Below, in pieces: positions 1 through 8,009 of a DNA stretch of 64,000 nucleotides. Numbering within the stretch: the stretch's first letter is position 1; every line of letters starts with the position of its first letter. The translations under genes and the position numbers were made by a program. A model generated the notes under the pieces. It had not been told where the DNA came from. It saw only the letters and a list, made by a program, of their open reading frames with translations, and ran no database searches. The stretch spans positions 6,380 to 70,379 of the forward strand of contig DATBEZ010000006.1 in NCBI GenBank assembly GCA_036558745.1, given 5' to 3'. The DNA comes from JAMXLJ01 sp036558745 (GTDB lineage Bacteria; Actinomycetota; Acidimicrobiia; IMCC26256; JAMXLJ01).

Positions 1-453
1 GCGGTCGAGGACTACGAGTGGTGGGCCGCGCAGCTCGGGACGGCGTTCTCGCCGGCGACGTTCGGCGAGAACCTCACGACGGCCGGTCTGGTCCTCGATC
101 GGTGCGTCGTCGGCGAACGGTGGCGCGTCGGCAGCGCGTTGCTCGAGGTGTCGGAGCCGCGGATGCCGTGCTTCAAGCTCGGCATCCGCATGGGCGACGC
201 GGACTTCGTCGACCGGTTCGAAGAAGCGCGGCGACCAGGCACGTATCTGCGCATCGCGCGCGCCGGCGACGTGGGCGCGGGGGATGCGATCAACGTCGTG
301 CACCGCCCTGATCACGGGCTGACGATCGGCGAGCTGATGGCCGCGCAGCTCGACGGAGACGAGAGGTTGTTGGCACGCGTCATCGACAACCCCGACGTGT
401 CGCCGTCGTGGGCGGGGGCCGCGGCACGACGCCTCGAGCGGTCGCGTCAGTGA
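1..453 (+). CDS. MOSC domain protein, 5' end outside window
   Basis: The reading frame is open from base 1 to the stop at 453, so the N-terminus lies outside the window and about 150 residues are visible. Motifs typical of MOSC proteins (YiiM and molybdenum-cofactor sulfurase C-terminal families) are FGENLTT, then EPRMPCFKLGIRMG with the conserved PCxKL cysteine, and GTYLRIARAGDVGAGD. MOSC domains bind sulfur or molybdenum cofactor and are used in detoxification of N-hydroxylated compounds or in cofactor sulfuration; which applies here cannot be decided. It converges on the CoA-transferase gene that ends at 473. Confidence 0.85.
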   Translation, partial: AVEDYEWWAAQLGTAFSPATFGENLTTAGLVLDRCVVGERWRVGSALLEVSEPRMPCFKLGIRMGDADFVDRFEEARRPGTYLRIARAGDVGAGDAINVVHRPDHGLTIGELMAAQLDGDERLLARVIDNPDVSPSWAGAAARRLERSRQ

Positions 454-472
454 CGGTGGTCGGTGGCGCGGT

Positions 473-3046
473 TCAGTGAGCGAGCCGGTCGCCGATGATG
501 TGCTCGGCCTCGAGACGCCGGAGCGTGTCGTCGTCGAGTCCGAGCTCGCCGTGCAGGATCTCGCGGTTGTGCTGGCCGAGTGACGGCGGGCCGAACCGGT
601 GCGGCCGGTCGAGGAACGAGAACTGCATCGGCCAACCCGGGTAGCGCCGGGTGCCCGTCTTCAGCGCGTCGAGCGCCTGGTAGTAGTCGCGTGCGATGAG
701 TTGGGGCTGGTCGTAGAGGCGGTCGACGCGGACCTGGCGCGCGACGGGCACGCCGTGCACGCGGAGTCGTGCGACGACCTCGTCGGCGGGCCAGCTCGCG
801 GTCCAACGTGCGAGGTGGTCGTCGACGGCGTCGTGGTGGGCGCGACGGCCGTCGGCGTGCGCGAGCTCGGGCGCGCGGGCCCAGTCGGGTTCGTCGAGCG
901 CCCGCACGAGCCCGTCCCAGTCGGCGTCGTCACGCACCGAGATCGCGACCCAGTCGCCCGGGGGCGGGAGATCGGCCGCGCCCGATCCGCCGGTGCCGGG
1001 CGCGCACGGGTAGACGCCCTGGGGCGCGCAACGACGGTCGCGGTTGCCCTCGCGGTGCGCGAGACGCCGGTTGAGGGACCAGTCGATCACCTGCTCGACG
1101 GTGAGGTTGGCGCCGACCTCGAGCTGCGCGATCTCGATCATCTGCCCCTCGCCGGTGCGGCGGCGGTGCTCGAGCGCCGCCTGGATCGCGACGGCGGCGT
1201 GCATGCCGATGACGGGGTCGAGGAAGCCGCCCGGGTTCATCGGACGGTCGGGCTCGCCCGTCACCGCGCACATGCCGGACGCCTGCTCGATGCCCATGGC
1301 CCAACCGACGTAGTCGCGCCACGGCCCTTCGAGACCGAAGCCGGGCATGCGCACCATGACGATGTCGGGTCGCAGCGCGCGGAGGCGCTCGTAGCCGAGG
1401 CCGAATTGGTCGACCACGCGAGCCGAGAAGTTCTCGATCACGACGTCGGCGCGCGGCACGAGGCGTTCGAGCAGCTCGCGCCCTTCGGGGCGGGTGAGAT
1501 CGAGCGTGAGGTCGCGCTTGTCGAGGTTGGTGGCCTGCCAGATGCCGCTGCGGTCGTAGTAGTCGTCACCCTCCTGGGGGAACGCGCCGGAGAAGCGGAA
1601 GCCGTCGGGGCGCTGGACCGACTCGAGCTTGATGACGTCGGCGCCGAGCGCGCCGAGGTACATGCCTGCGTAGGGACCGGCCCAGAACGTGCCCAGGTCG
1701 AGGACCCGGAGCCCGGCGAAGGGCAGGTACCCCTCACCGCGTGCACCTCGCGCCGAATCGCCCGCCGATTCGGCGGGACGCGCGGCGAGTTCGGCGCCGA
1801 ACGCGCCGACTTCGGCGCGAGGTGTTCGCTGACCTGCGGTTGCTCGCGCCGAATCGCTCGCCGATTCGGCGCGAGTCGCGGGGAAGGAGGGGTGGGTGGT
1901 GACGTCGAGCGGGGGCGGGGGGCCGTGCCGATGCGCCGGCGTCCGACCCAACCGCCACGGCGGGCCGGGCAGCGGGGACCCGCCCTCGGCCTCGGCCCCC
2001 GCCTCGGCCTCGAAGAACTCGCGCTGCGAGAACTGCGCGCACGACAGCAGCGACCGCCCGTCACCGACCGGGGCGGCCGGGATGCGGAACGCCTGGCTCA
2101 GCTCGACGATCTCCTCGCCCGTGTGCTCGTCCAGCCACGGCTGCAGACGGGCGTAGAACTTCTCGAGCTCCGGGCCGCCCCAGCCGAGCTCGGTCTGGCG
2201 TCCCGCGAACTCGTCGAGGCCGGCCATCGCGCACACGTCCTGCCAGTGTTGGCCGGTCAGGCAGTTGATGCCGACCCATCCGTCGCGACAGCGGACGATG
2301 CCCGGCAGCGTCGCGTGCCGTTGATCCGGAGGAGGCAGCCCGAGCGCGCGCAGGCTCTCGTTGAACAGCATCGGGTACGCGAGCGTGCCGACCAGGCATT
2401 CCAGCATCGACAGGTCGACGGTCACCGCAGCCGCGGTGTCGCGTGCGGCCCAGATCGCGGTGAGGGTGGCCGCGGCGGCGAACGCGGCGACCGTGTACTC
2501 GCTCAGCCGTCCACCGAACTGCACCGGACGCCGGCCGGGCAGACCGTGGGCCGAGACCCACCCACCCATCGCCTGCAGGGTGAGATCGGTGACCGGGACC
2601 TCGCGTGCCGGTCCCACCTGCCCGAACGGCGCGATCCGCACGAGCGCGAGCTCCCGGTTGCGCGCGACGAGCTGCTCAGGTGCCAGCCCTCGGTCTTCGA
2701 GCCCGCCGGGACCGAGGCTCTCGACCACGGCGTCCGCAGCCTCGAGGAGCTCCCACACGGCCGACGAATCCGCGTCGACGGCGACGATGCTGCGTTTTCC
2801 CGCGTTCAGGGCGCGAAAGAGTCCCGAGCGTTCCCCGTCGACGACGTCACCCGGGAACGGACCCCACGCGCGCAGCGGGTCACCCGTCGGCGGCTCCACC
2901 TTGATGACGTCGGCGCCCAGGTCGGCGAGCAATTTCGTGGCGTAGCCCGCGGCGATCTCGCCGCCGAGCTCGACGATGCGTACACCGTGCAACGCGCGTG
3001 GCGCTCCGGACCGGCCGGTGTCGTCCCGCTCTCGACCCCGCGCCAC
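473..3046 (-). CDS. Tandem (fused) family III CoA-transferase, CaiB/BaiF type
   Basis: About 857 residues hold two complete CaiB/BaiF domains. The first begins at GVRIVELGGEIAAGYATKLL and the second at LRVLDLGTFWAGPYAGMYLG. These enzymes move CoA between carboxylic acids or racemise 2-methylacyl-CoAs. The family's catalytic aspartate is present in the second half (GGFLDPVIGMHAA). The matching place in the first half reads GGRLSEYTVAAF, with Glu instead of Asp, so the halves may have specialised. A GTG at 3046 is the likely start; an open extension to 3163 has no family similarity. The roughly 50-residue linker is encoded by the inverted repeats at 1751-1875. Tandem versions are known in actinobacteria. 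The gene diverges from the gene at 3187. Confidence 0.9.
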   Translation of the reverse strand: MARGRERDDTGRSGAPRALHGVRIVELGGEIAAGYATKLLADLGADVIKVEPPTGDPLRAWGPFPGDVVDGERSGLFRALNAGKRSIVAVDADSSAVWELLEAADAVVESLGPGGLEDRGLAPEQLVARNRELALVRIAPFGQVGPAREVPVTDLTLQAMGGWVSAHGLPGRRPVQFGGRLSEYTVAAFAAAATLTAIWAARDTAAAVTVDLSMLECLVGTLAYPMLFNESLRALGLPPPDQRHATLPGIVRCRDGWVGINCLTGQHWQDVCAMAGLDEFAGRQTELGWGGPELEKFYARLQPWLDEHTGEEIVELSQAFRIPAAPVGDGRSLLSCAQFSQREFFEAEAGAEAEGGSPLPGPPWRLGRTPAHRHGPPPPLDVTTHPSFPATRAESASDSARATAGQRTPRAEVGAFGAELAARPAESAGDSARGARGEGYLPFAGLRVLDLGTFWAGPYAGMYLGALGADVIKLESVQRPDGFRFSGAFPQEGDDYYDRSGIWQATNLDKRDLTLDLTRPEGRELLERLVPRADVVIENFSARVVDQFGLGYERLRALRPDIVMVRMPGFGLEGPWRDYVGWAMGIEQASGMCAVTGEPDRPMNPGGFLDPVIGMHAAVAIQAALEHRRRTGEGQMIEIAQLEVGANLTVEQVIDWSLNRRLAHREGNRDRRCAPQGVYPCAPGTGGSGAADLPPPGDWVAISVRDDADWDGLVRALDEPDWARAPELAHADGRRAHHDAVDDHLARWTASWPADEVVARLRVHGVPVARQVRVDRLYDQPQLIARDYYQALDALKTGTRRYPGWPMQFSFLDRPHRFGPPSLGQHNREILHGELGLDDDTLRRLEAEHIIGDRLAH
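1751..1875. repeat. Cluster of nested palindromes inside the CoA-transferase linker
   Basis: Three inverted repeats built from the same unit lie within 125 bases. The first has 10-base arms CGCCGAATCG/CGATTCGGCG (1751-1760 and 1766-1775). The second is a perfect 14-base palindrome, GTTCGGCGCCGAAC (1789-1802). The third has perfect 14-base arms (1843-1856 and 1862-1875) with core CGCCGAATCG. They stay in frame and encode similar short peptides (AESASDSARA, AESAGDSARG) between the two catalytic domains. This looks like a small palindromic element that entered or expanded in a tolerant linker; that is inference. Confidence 0.75.
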
Positions 3047-3186
3047 GCGTGACAGCTTAGAGCAGCACAATTGTTCGGCGGTCCGCTTGCGAACCCTCGA
3101 CGCATCCGCGATCGTCGCACCGGAGTGGGCGAGCGGGGAAGAGGGCACAACGGAGCAGCGCACGATCTCTGGAGGTCAGGAACCGA

Positions 3187-3978
3187 ATGCCCGTGGTCAT
3201 CGCGGTGCTCGTGGCCCTGCTGTGGGTCTTCGCATTGCGACGTTGGTACCGCCAAGCCCCGACACCGCTCGAGTCGGTCGAGCATCAACAGCGCGCGCTC
3301 GACGCGTTGCAGCACGCCGCGTCACGGGCGCGCATCCCGACATCGCCCGGACCGACGAGCCGACCCGCTCCCATGCCCCCGCTCCACGGAGGACGCCCCC
3401 AACGTTCGTGGGCGCCGCTCGTCGTCGCGATGGCGGGCACGCTGCTCCTCGTCGGCGTCGGCGCGATCTGGTGGGTCGGACGCAGCTCCACCAACGACCA
3501 GTCCGCGATCTCGGCGACCTCACCCACCACGCGCGCTCGACGGCCGGCCTCGACGACCACCACGACCACGGCACCGCCGACGACCACGACGACGGCACCG
3601 ATCGCGCACGCGACCATCACGAACCAGACGTCGAGCTCGATCGTCTTCGCTGTCGACAAGCCGACGTTCACCGTGACGATCGCGGCCACGGCCCCGTGCT
3701 GGGTGCGCGCGACCGCGCCGACCGCGACCGCGAGCAGCACGTCGACGTCGACATCGGGCTCCAACTCGAGCTCGGGCTCGTCGTCACAGACAACCGTCTT
3801 CGAGAAGACACTCCAGTCGGGCGACACACAGCCGATCCCCGCCGTCGGCGCGTTGCAGCTTCGCCTGGGTGCAGCCAACAACGTGACGATCGCGCTCGAC
3901 GGTCAACCGGTCACGCTGCCGACACCGGTCCGCAACACGCTCAGCTTGACGTTCAACGGGAGCACCAATGGAGCATGA
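3187..3978 (+). CDS. Membrane protein with RodZ C-terminal (DUF4115)-like domain
   Basis: 263 residues. An N-terminal hydrophobic stretch (PVVIAVLVALLWVFAL) is followed by a Pro-rich cytoplasmic part and a second membrane segment (APLVVAMAGTLLLVGVGAIWW, residues about 78-98). A long Thr-rich low-complexity linker comes next, then a C-terminal domain with the signature of RodZ C-terminal domains: CWVRA, then VFEKTLQSGDTQPI, then LQLRLGAANNVTIALDGQPV. RodZ links the cell-shape machinery to the membrane. The helix-turn-helix normally at the RodZ N-terminus is absent here but sits in the overlapping next gene. A ribosome site GGAGG lies near 3171. The RodZ-like role is inferred. Confidence 0.75.
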   Translation: MPVVIAVLVALLWVFALRRWYRQAPTPLESVEHQQRALDALQHAASRARIPTSPGPTSRPAPMPPLHGGRPQRSWAPLVVAMAGTLLLVGVGAIWWVGRSSTNDQSAISATSPTTRARRPASTTTTTTAPPTTTTTAPIAHATITNQTSSSIVFAVDKPTFTVTIAATAPCWVRATAPTATASSTSTSTSGSNSSSGSSSQTTVFEKTLQSGDTQPIPAVGALQLRLGAANNVTIALDGQPVTLPTPVRNTLSLTFNGSTNGA

Positions 3979-4549
3979 CGACGCGGTCACGGACCACGCC
4001 GGCTCGCCGACGGACGATGCGTCCGACGCGTCCGACGCGACGGTCGACATCAGCGCGCAAGCACCCGACGAGGTGTACGACGACATCGTCGAGATCGCGA
4101 CCCTGCCCCACTCGCCGCGCACGGTCGTGCCACCCCGCCGCTCGGGCAACCGGCACGGCGTGAACGAGGCCCAACGCTGGACCGACTTCGGGCGCTTCGT
4201 CACCGAGCGCCGCGACGAGATCGGTCTGAGCCGGCGCGCCGCAGCGAAGAAGGCCAAGCTCCCCGAGGCGACGTTGCGGGCGCTCGAGTCGGGATACCAG
4301 ACCGCATACGGGGGCGTGCGGGTCCTGCCCAACCTGACGACCGACGAGCTCGGCCGCCTCGCCGACGCGCTCGAGATGGACCCGGTCGAGCTGCGCACCC
4401 GCCTCGGCCGTCCCGCACCCCGCCTGATCAGCGGCAACGAGCACCCGGACTCCCGCGCCACGTCGCTCGCCCGGCGCATCGCCCGCCTCGACGAGACCGA
4501 CCGCCAGCTCGTCGAGCTGCTCGTCGAACGACTCTCGCAGCGCGACTGA
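3968..4549 (+). CDS. XRE-family helix-turn-helix protein
   Basis: 193 residues, overlapping the upstream membrane-protein gene by 11 bases, so translation is probably coupled. The acidic N-terminus is disordered. Residues about 68-140 form an XRE/Cro-like domain (FGRFVTERRDEIGLSRRAAA, then LPEATLRALESG, then LADALEMDPVELRTRLG). No membrane segment is present. Together with the upstream gene it carries the parts of a RodZ protein (HTH, membrane segment, DUF4115) in reversed order and on two chains. It may instead be an ordinary DNA-binding regulator. Confidence 0.8.
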   Translation: MEHDDAVTDHAGSPTDDASDASDATVDISAQAPDEVYDDIVEIATLPHSPRTVVPPRRSGNRHGVNEAQRWTDFGRFVTERRDEIGLSRRAAAKKAKLPEATLRALESGYQTAYGGVRVLPNLTTDELGRLADALEMDPVELRTRLGRPAPRLISGNEHPDSRATSLARRIARLDETDRQLVELLVERLSQRD

Positions 4550-4581
4550 CACGGCCCCGCGCGCCGGCGCCGCCGAACTCC

Positions 4582-5841
4582 TCAGCTCGTCGGCAGCTCG
4601 CGGAACGGCGCGGTCTTGTCGGGACGCGCCTCACCCGGAAGGCCGAGCACCCGCTCCCCGATCACGTTGCGCTGGATCTGCTCCGTGCCACCGCCGATGC
4701 GGATCCCCCACTGACCGAGGAACTGCTGCTGCCACAGCCCGTTCTGCCTCGCGTCCTCGCCGATCAACATCCCGGACGCGCCCTGCAGCGCGAGCCCGAG
4801 GTCGCCGTTCTTCGCGACGTGCTGCGACATCGCGAGCTTCAGCACCGAGCTCTCCGGTCCCGGCATCTTGCCCTGCTTGATCGCGGCCTGTGCGCGTGCA
4901 CCGAGGTACTTGATGAGCTCGAAGCGGACGAACGCGTCGACGAGCGACTGCCGCAGGACCGGGTCGGTGTTCACGCCACACGCGCGCGCGAGACGCTTGA
5001 AGTCGCCGAAGCCGAGCCCCGATCCGCCGCCACCGATCAGTGTCCGCTCGTTCGCGAGCGTTGTCTGCGTGACGCCCCAGCCACCGTTCACCGCGCCGAC
5101 CACGTTCTCGGCTGGGATGCGCACCTCGCTCAGGAACACCTCGTTGAAGTGCGCGACACCGTTGATCTGACGGAGCGGTCGCACCTCGATCCCGGGCGTG
5201 TGCATGTCGACGAGGAAGTACGTGATCCCCTTGTGCTTGGGAACGTCGACGTCGCTGCGCGCGAGCAGGATGCCCATGTCACTGTGGTGCGCGCCCGAGT
5301 TCCACACCTTCTGCCCGTCGACGATCCACTCGTCGCCGTCGCGCACTGCCCGCGTGCGCAGACCGGCAAGGTCGGAGCCCGCGCCCGGCTCGCTGAAGAG
5401 CTGGCACCACACCTCGTCGCCTCGCAGCAGAGCAGGCACGTAACGCTGCTTCTGCTCCTCGGTGCCGTGCACGAGCAGCGTCGGCACGACCATGCCGAGC
5501 CCGACCGCGAACACACCCGCGTCGACGTCGAAGCGCGCCTGCTCCTGGGCGAAGATGCGAGCCTGCTTCGCGGTCCCGCCCCGTCCGCCGTACTCGGTCG
5601 GCACGTTGATCCCGGCCCAACCGCCCTCGAAGAGGGTTCGCTGCCATCCCTGGCAGCGTCGCACGTGCTCGGCGTCCGCCTCGGGCGAGTTGTCGGCCGA
5701 CGCGTAGCGCCGGGTGAACTCGTTCTCGACCTCACGGGGCTTCGCGTGGCGCTGCAGCCAGGCGCGCGCCTCGGCCCGGAACGCCGCGTCCTCCGGCGAC
5801 TCGTCGTCGAGGGCGCGCGGCGGCGCGCCGGCCGTGCTCAC
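4582..5841 (-). CDS. Acyl-CoA dehydrogenase
   Basis: 419 residues, normal length for the family. It introduces a 2,3 double bond into an acyl-CoA using FAD. Visible landmarks are the N-terminal helical domain (AFRAEARAWLQRHAK), the flavin/substrate block CQLFSEPGAGSDLAGLRTRA, WIVDGQKVWNSGAHHSDMG, and the C-terminal IRIGGGTEQIQRNVIGERVL. The N-terminal region resembles FadE-type enzymes of actinobacterial lipid and steroid breakdown. Its start overlaps the end of the SDR gene by 4 bases (ATGA), placing it last in the kstR-led minus-strand operon. Confidence 0.9.
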   Translation of the reverse strand: MSTAGAPPRALDDESPEDAAFRAEARAWLQRHAKPREVENEFTRRYASADNSPEADAEHVRRCQGWQRTLFEGGWAGINVPTEYGGRGGTAKQARIFAQEQARFDVDAGVFAVGLGMVVPTLLVHGTEEQKQRYVPALLRGDEVWCQLFSEPGAGSDLAGLRTRAVRDGDEWIVDGQKVWNSGAHHSDMGILLARSDVDVPKHKGITYFLVDMHTPGIEVRPLRQINGVAHFNEVFLSEVRIPAENVVGAVNGGWGVTQTTLANERTLIGGGGSGLGFGDFKRLARACGVNTDPVLRQSLVDAFVRFELIKYLGARAQAAIKQGKMPGPESSVLKLAMSQHVAKNGDLGLALQGASGMLIGEDARQNGLWQQQFLGQWGIRIGGGTEQIQRNVIGERVLGLPGEARPDKTAPFRELPTS

Positions 5842-6746
5842 TGCGCGCCGATGACCCGGACCGGCTCGATCTTCGCTACGAGGTCACGCACGACCGGACC
5901 GAGCTCGGCGGGCTCCCAGCGCTCGCCCTTGTCGACGCCGGGCAGAGGCCGCCAGTTGTCGGCGATCGACACCTTGCCGCCCTGCACCTCGAACACGTGG
6001 CCGCTCACGCCGGCCGAGTCGTGGCTGCCGAGCCACACGACGAGCGGCGAGATGTTGCCCGGGTCCATCGCGTCGAACCCGTCGGTGGGCACGGCCATGT
6101 TGTCGGCGAAGAGGTTCTCGGTCATGCGGGTACGGGCGACCGGCGCGATCGCGTTGACCCCGACGCCGTAACGGCCCAGCTCCGCGCCGGCCACACGCGC
6201 GAACGACGCGATGCCCGACTTCGCGGCCGCGTAGTTGGCCTGGCCGATGTTGCCGTAGAGGCCGGCGGCCGAGCTGGTGCACACGACACGGGCGTCGACC
6301 TGCTCGCCCGCCTTCGTCTGCTCGCGCCAATACGCGGCGGCGTGACGGGTCGGGCAGAAGTGCCCCCGCAGGTGCACGCGCATGACCGCGTCCCAGTCGT
6401 CCTCGGTCATGTTGACGAGCATCCGGTCGCGCAGGATGCCGGCGTTGTTCACAACCGTGTCGAGCCGGCCGAACGTCTCGACCGCGCTGTCGATCAGTCG
6501 CTTCGCACCGTTCCAGTCCGCGACGTCGTCGCCGTTCGCGACCGCTTCGCCGCCCATCCCCCGGATGGTGTCGACGACCTCGCCCGCGGGCCCCGTGGAG
6601 CCACCGCTGCCGTCGACCTCCGCACCGAGGTCGTTGACGACGACCTTCGCGCCCTGACGCGCGAACTCCAACGCGTGACCGCGCCCGATGCCCCGTCCCG
6701 CGCCGGTAACGATGACGACGCGGCCCTCACAGATCTTCTCGCTCAT
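5838..6746 (-). CDS. Short-chain dehydrogenase, hydroxyacyl-CoA dehydrogenase type
   Basis: 302 residues; the start is the ATG at 6746 (MSEKICEGRVVIVTGAG). It has the classical SDR cofactor motif TGAGRGIGRGH, NNAG (NNAGILRDRML), and the catalytic YAAAKS. The insert VVVNDLGAEVDGSGGS and the extended C-terminus are typical of multifunctional-enzyme-2 and steroid side-chain SDRs such as mycobacterial Rv3548c and Rv3502c (from memory). Likely role: NAD-dependent oxidation of a 3-hydroxyacyl-CoA in side-chain beta-oxidation. The sequence just upstream and the N-terminus (GAGGGAGTC-ATG-AGCGAGAAG) resemble the 3' end of the leader repeats described elsewhere. Confidence 0.9.
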   Translation of the reverse strand: MSEKICEGRVVIVTGAGRGIGRGHALEFARQGAKVVVNDLGAEVDGSGGSTGPAGEVVDTIRGMGGEAVANGDDVADWNGAKRLIDSAVETFGRLDTVVNNAGILRDRMLVNMTEDDWDAVMRVHLRGHFCPTRHAAAYWREQTKAGEQVDARVVCTSSAAGLYGNIGQANYAAAKSGIASFARVAGAELGRYGVGVNAIAPVARTRMTENLFADNMAVPTDGFDAMDPGNISPLVVWLGSHDSAGVSGHVFEVQGGKVSIADNWRPLPGVDKGERWEPAELGPVVRDLVAKIEPVRVIGAQ

Positions 6747-6837
6747 GACTCCCTCAGCTCCGCCCTCCCGGCCTCCGGCCAGGGCTCCGCTTCGTCCGCA
6801 CCCTTCGGCATGATCCCTCGGTGTACGAAAGGTTGGG

Positions 6838-8004
6838 TCACGACAGGTTCGGCTGGAGCTCGGACGACACGACCCACATGGCGAAGTACTGCGCCGCGCC
6901 GCCGTAGGCCTGGGCCAGCGCGACCTTCGCGCCCGGCACCTGGTGCTCGCCCGCGAGCCCGCGCACCTGCTGCGCGGCCTCACCGAAGCGCAACATGCCC
7001 GACGCGCCGATCGGGTTCGACGACAGCACACCGCCCGACGGGTTCACCGGGAACGCGCCATCGATCTCCGTCTCGCCGGAGTCGACCATCTTCCAGCCCT
7101 CACCGGGACCGGCGATGTCGTGACCCTCGAGCCACATCGGCTCATACCACGAGAAGGGCACGTACAGCTCGGCGACGTCGATCTGCGCACGCGGGTTCGT
7201 GATGCCGACCTCTTGGTACAGCATCTTCGAGCACTCCACGCCGGCCTGCGGCCGCACCGTGTCGCGACCGGGGAACGAGCCGAGCTCGCTGCGCATCGCC
7301 GTGCCGAGCACCCACGCGGGCGGCCTCGACGCGGCGCGCCCGCCTTCCTCGTCGGTCAGCACCATCGCGGCCGCGCCGTCGGAGCTCGGGCACGACTCGA
7401 GGAAGTGGATGGGGTCCCACAGCATGGGGGACTCCTTCACCTTCTCGATCGTGATGTCGGGGAGCTGCAGGTGCGCATAGGGGTTCTTGGTCGCGTTGAG
7501 ACGGTCCTTCACCGCGACCTTCCACCCGATGTGCTCCGGCGCGCCGGAGCCACGGATGTAGGACTTCATCCACGGAGCGAAGATGCCGCCCGCGCCCATG
7601 CCGCCGCTGCGCCCTCCCGCCAGGCCCCACTGCGCGTTGCCCTCGGACTGCTTCTCGTACGCGACCGTGAGGACGCGCTTGTGACGCCGGGCCATGATCA
7701 GCGACGAAGCGACGATCGACGTCGAGCCGCCGACGCTGCCCGCGGTGTGCACGCGCATCATCGGCTTGCCCGCGGCGCCGAGCGCGTCCGCGAGCGACAG
7801 CTCCGGCATCATCACACCCTCGAACGGGTCGGGGGCCTTGCCGATGACGACGGCCTCGATGTCACTCCACGTCATATCGGCGTCGTCGAGCGCGCGCTGC
7901 GCGGCCTCGCGGACGAGGCCCGGCAGCGACAGGTCGTCACGACGCTTCTTGTGCTTCGTCTGCCCGAAGCCGACGATCGCGCAGGGCTCGTGTGAGCTCG
8001 CCAT
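6838..8004 (-). CDS. ltp3: Ltp3-like thiolase homologue (SCP-x/lipid-transfer type)
   Basis: 388 residues, ATG at 8004. The sequence closely follows mycobacterial Ltp3 (Rv3523): CAIVGFGQTKHKKRRDDLSL, GKAPDPFEGVMMPELSLADA, VHTAGSVGGSTSIVASSL, CPSSDGAAAMVLTDEE, VPFSWYEPMWLEGHDIA, and NPSGGVLSSNPIGASGM. At the place of the classical thiolase cysteine it reads HTAGSVGG, so ordinary thiolytic chemistry is unlikely; Ltp2-type members act as retro-aldolases on steroid side-chain CoA esters. Five bases separate it from the next thiolase gene. The symbol follows the resemblance to Mycobacterium; the substrate is inferred. Confidence 0.88.
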   Translation of the reverse strand: MASSHEPCAIVGFGQTKHKKRRDDLSLPGLVREAAQRALDDADMTWSDIEAVVIGKAPDPFEGVMMPELSLADALGAAGKPMMRVHTAGSVGGSTSIVASSLIMARRHKRVLTVAYEKQSEGNAQWGLAGGRSGGMGAGGIFAPWMKSYIRGSGAPEHIGWKVAVKDRLNATKNPYAHLQLPDITIEKVKESPMLWDPIHFLESCPSSDGAAAMVLTDEEGGRAASRPPAWVLGTAMRSELGSFPGRDTVRPQAGVECSKMLYQEVGITNPRAQIDVAELYVPFSWYEPMWLEGHDIAGPGEGWKMVDSGETEIDGAFPVNPSGGVLSSNPIGASGMLRFGEAAQQVRGLAGEHQVPGAKVALAQAYGGAAQYFAMWVVSSELQPNLS

Positions 8005-8009
8005 GAGAC

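Noticed and set aside
599..3052. Very long open frame antisense to the fused CoA-transferase (over 800 codons)
   Set aside because: Composition is Arg/Ala/His-rich with no recognisable domain, and the opposite strand carries a clear two-domain enzyme. Such frames are common on the reverse of high-GC genes.
3540..3600. ACC/ACG-rich stretch as a DNA repeat array
   Set aside because: It encodes the Thr-rich linker of the membrane protein and shows no fixed unit; an ordinary low-complexity coding region.
6747..6837. Gap between the Ltp3-like gene and the SDR as a leader repeat
   Set aside because: GGACGAAGCGGAGCCCTGG and GAGGGAGTC-ATG-AGCGAGAAG resemble parts of the repeat, but the middle block is missing. 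It is kept only as a remark on the SDR gene.
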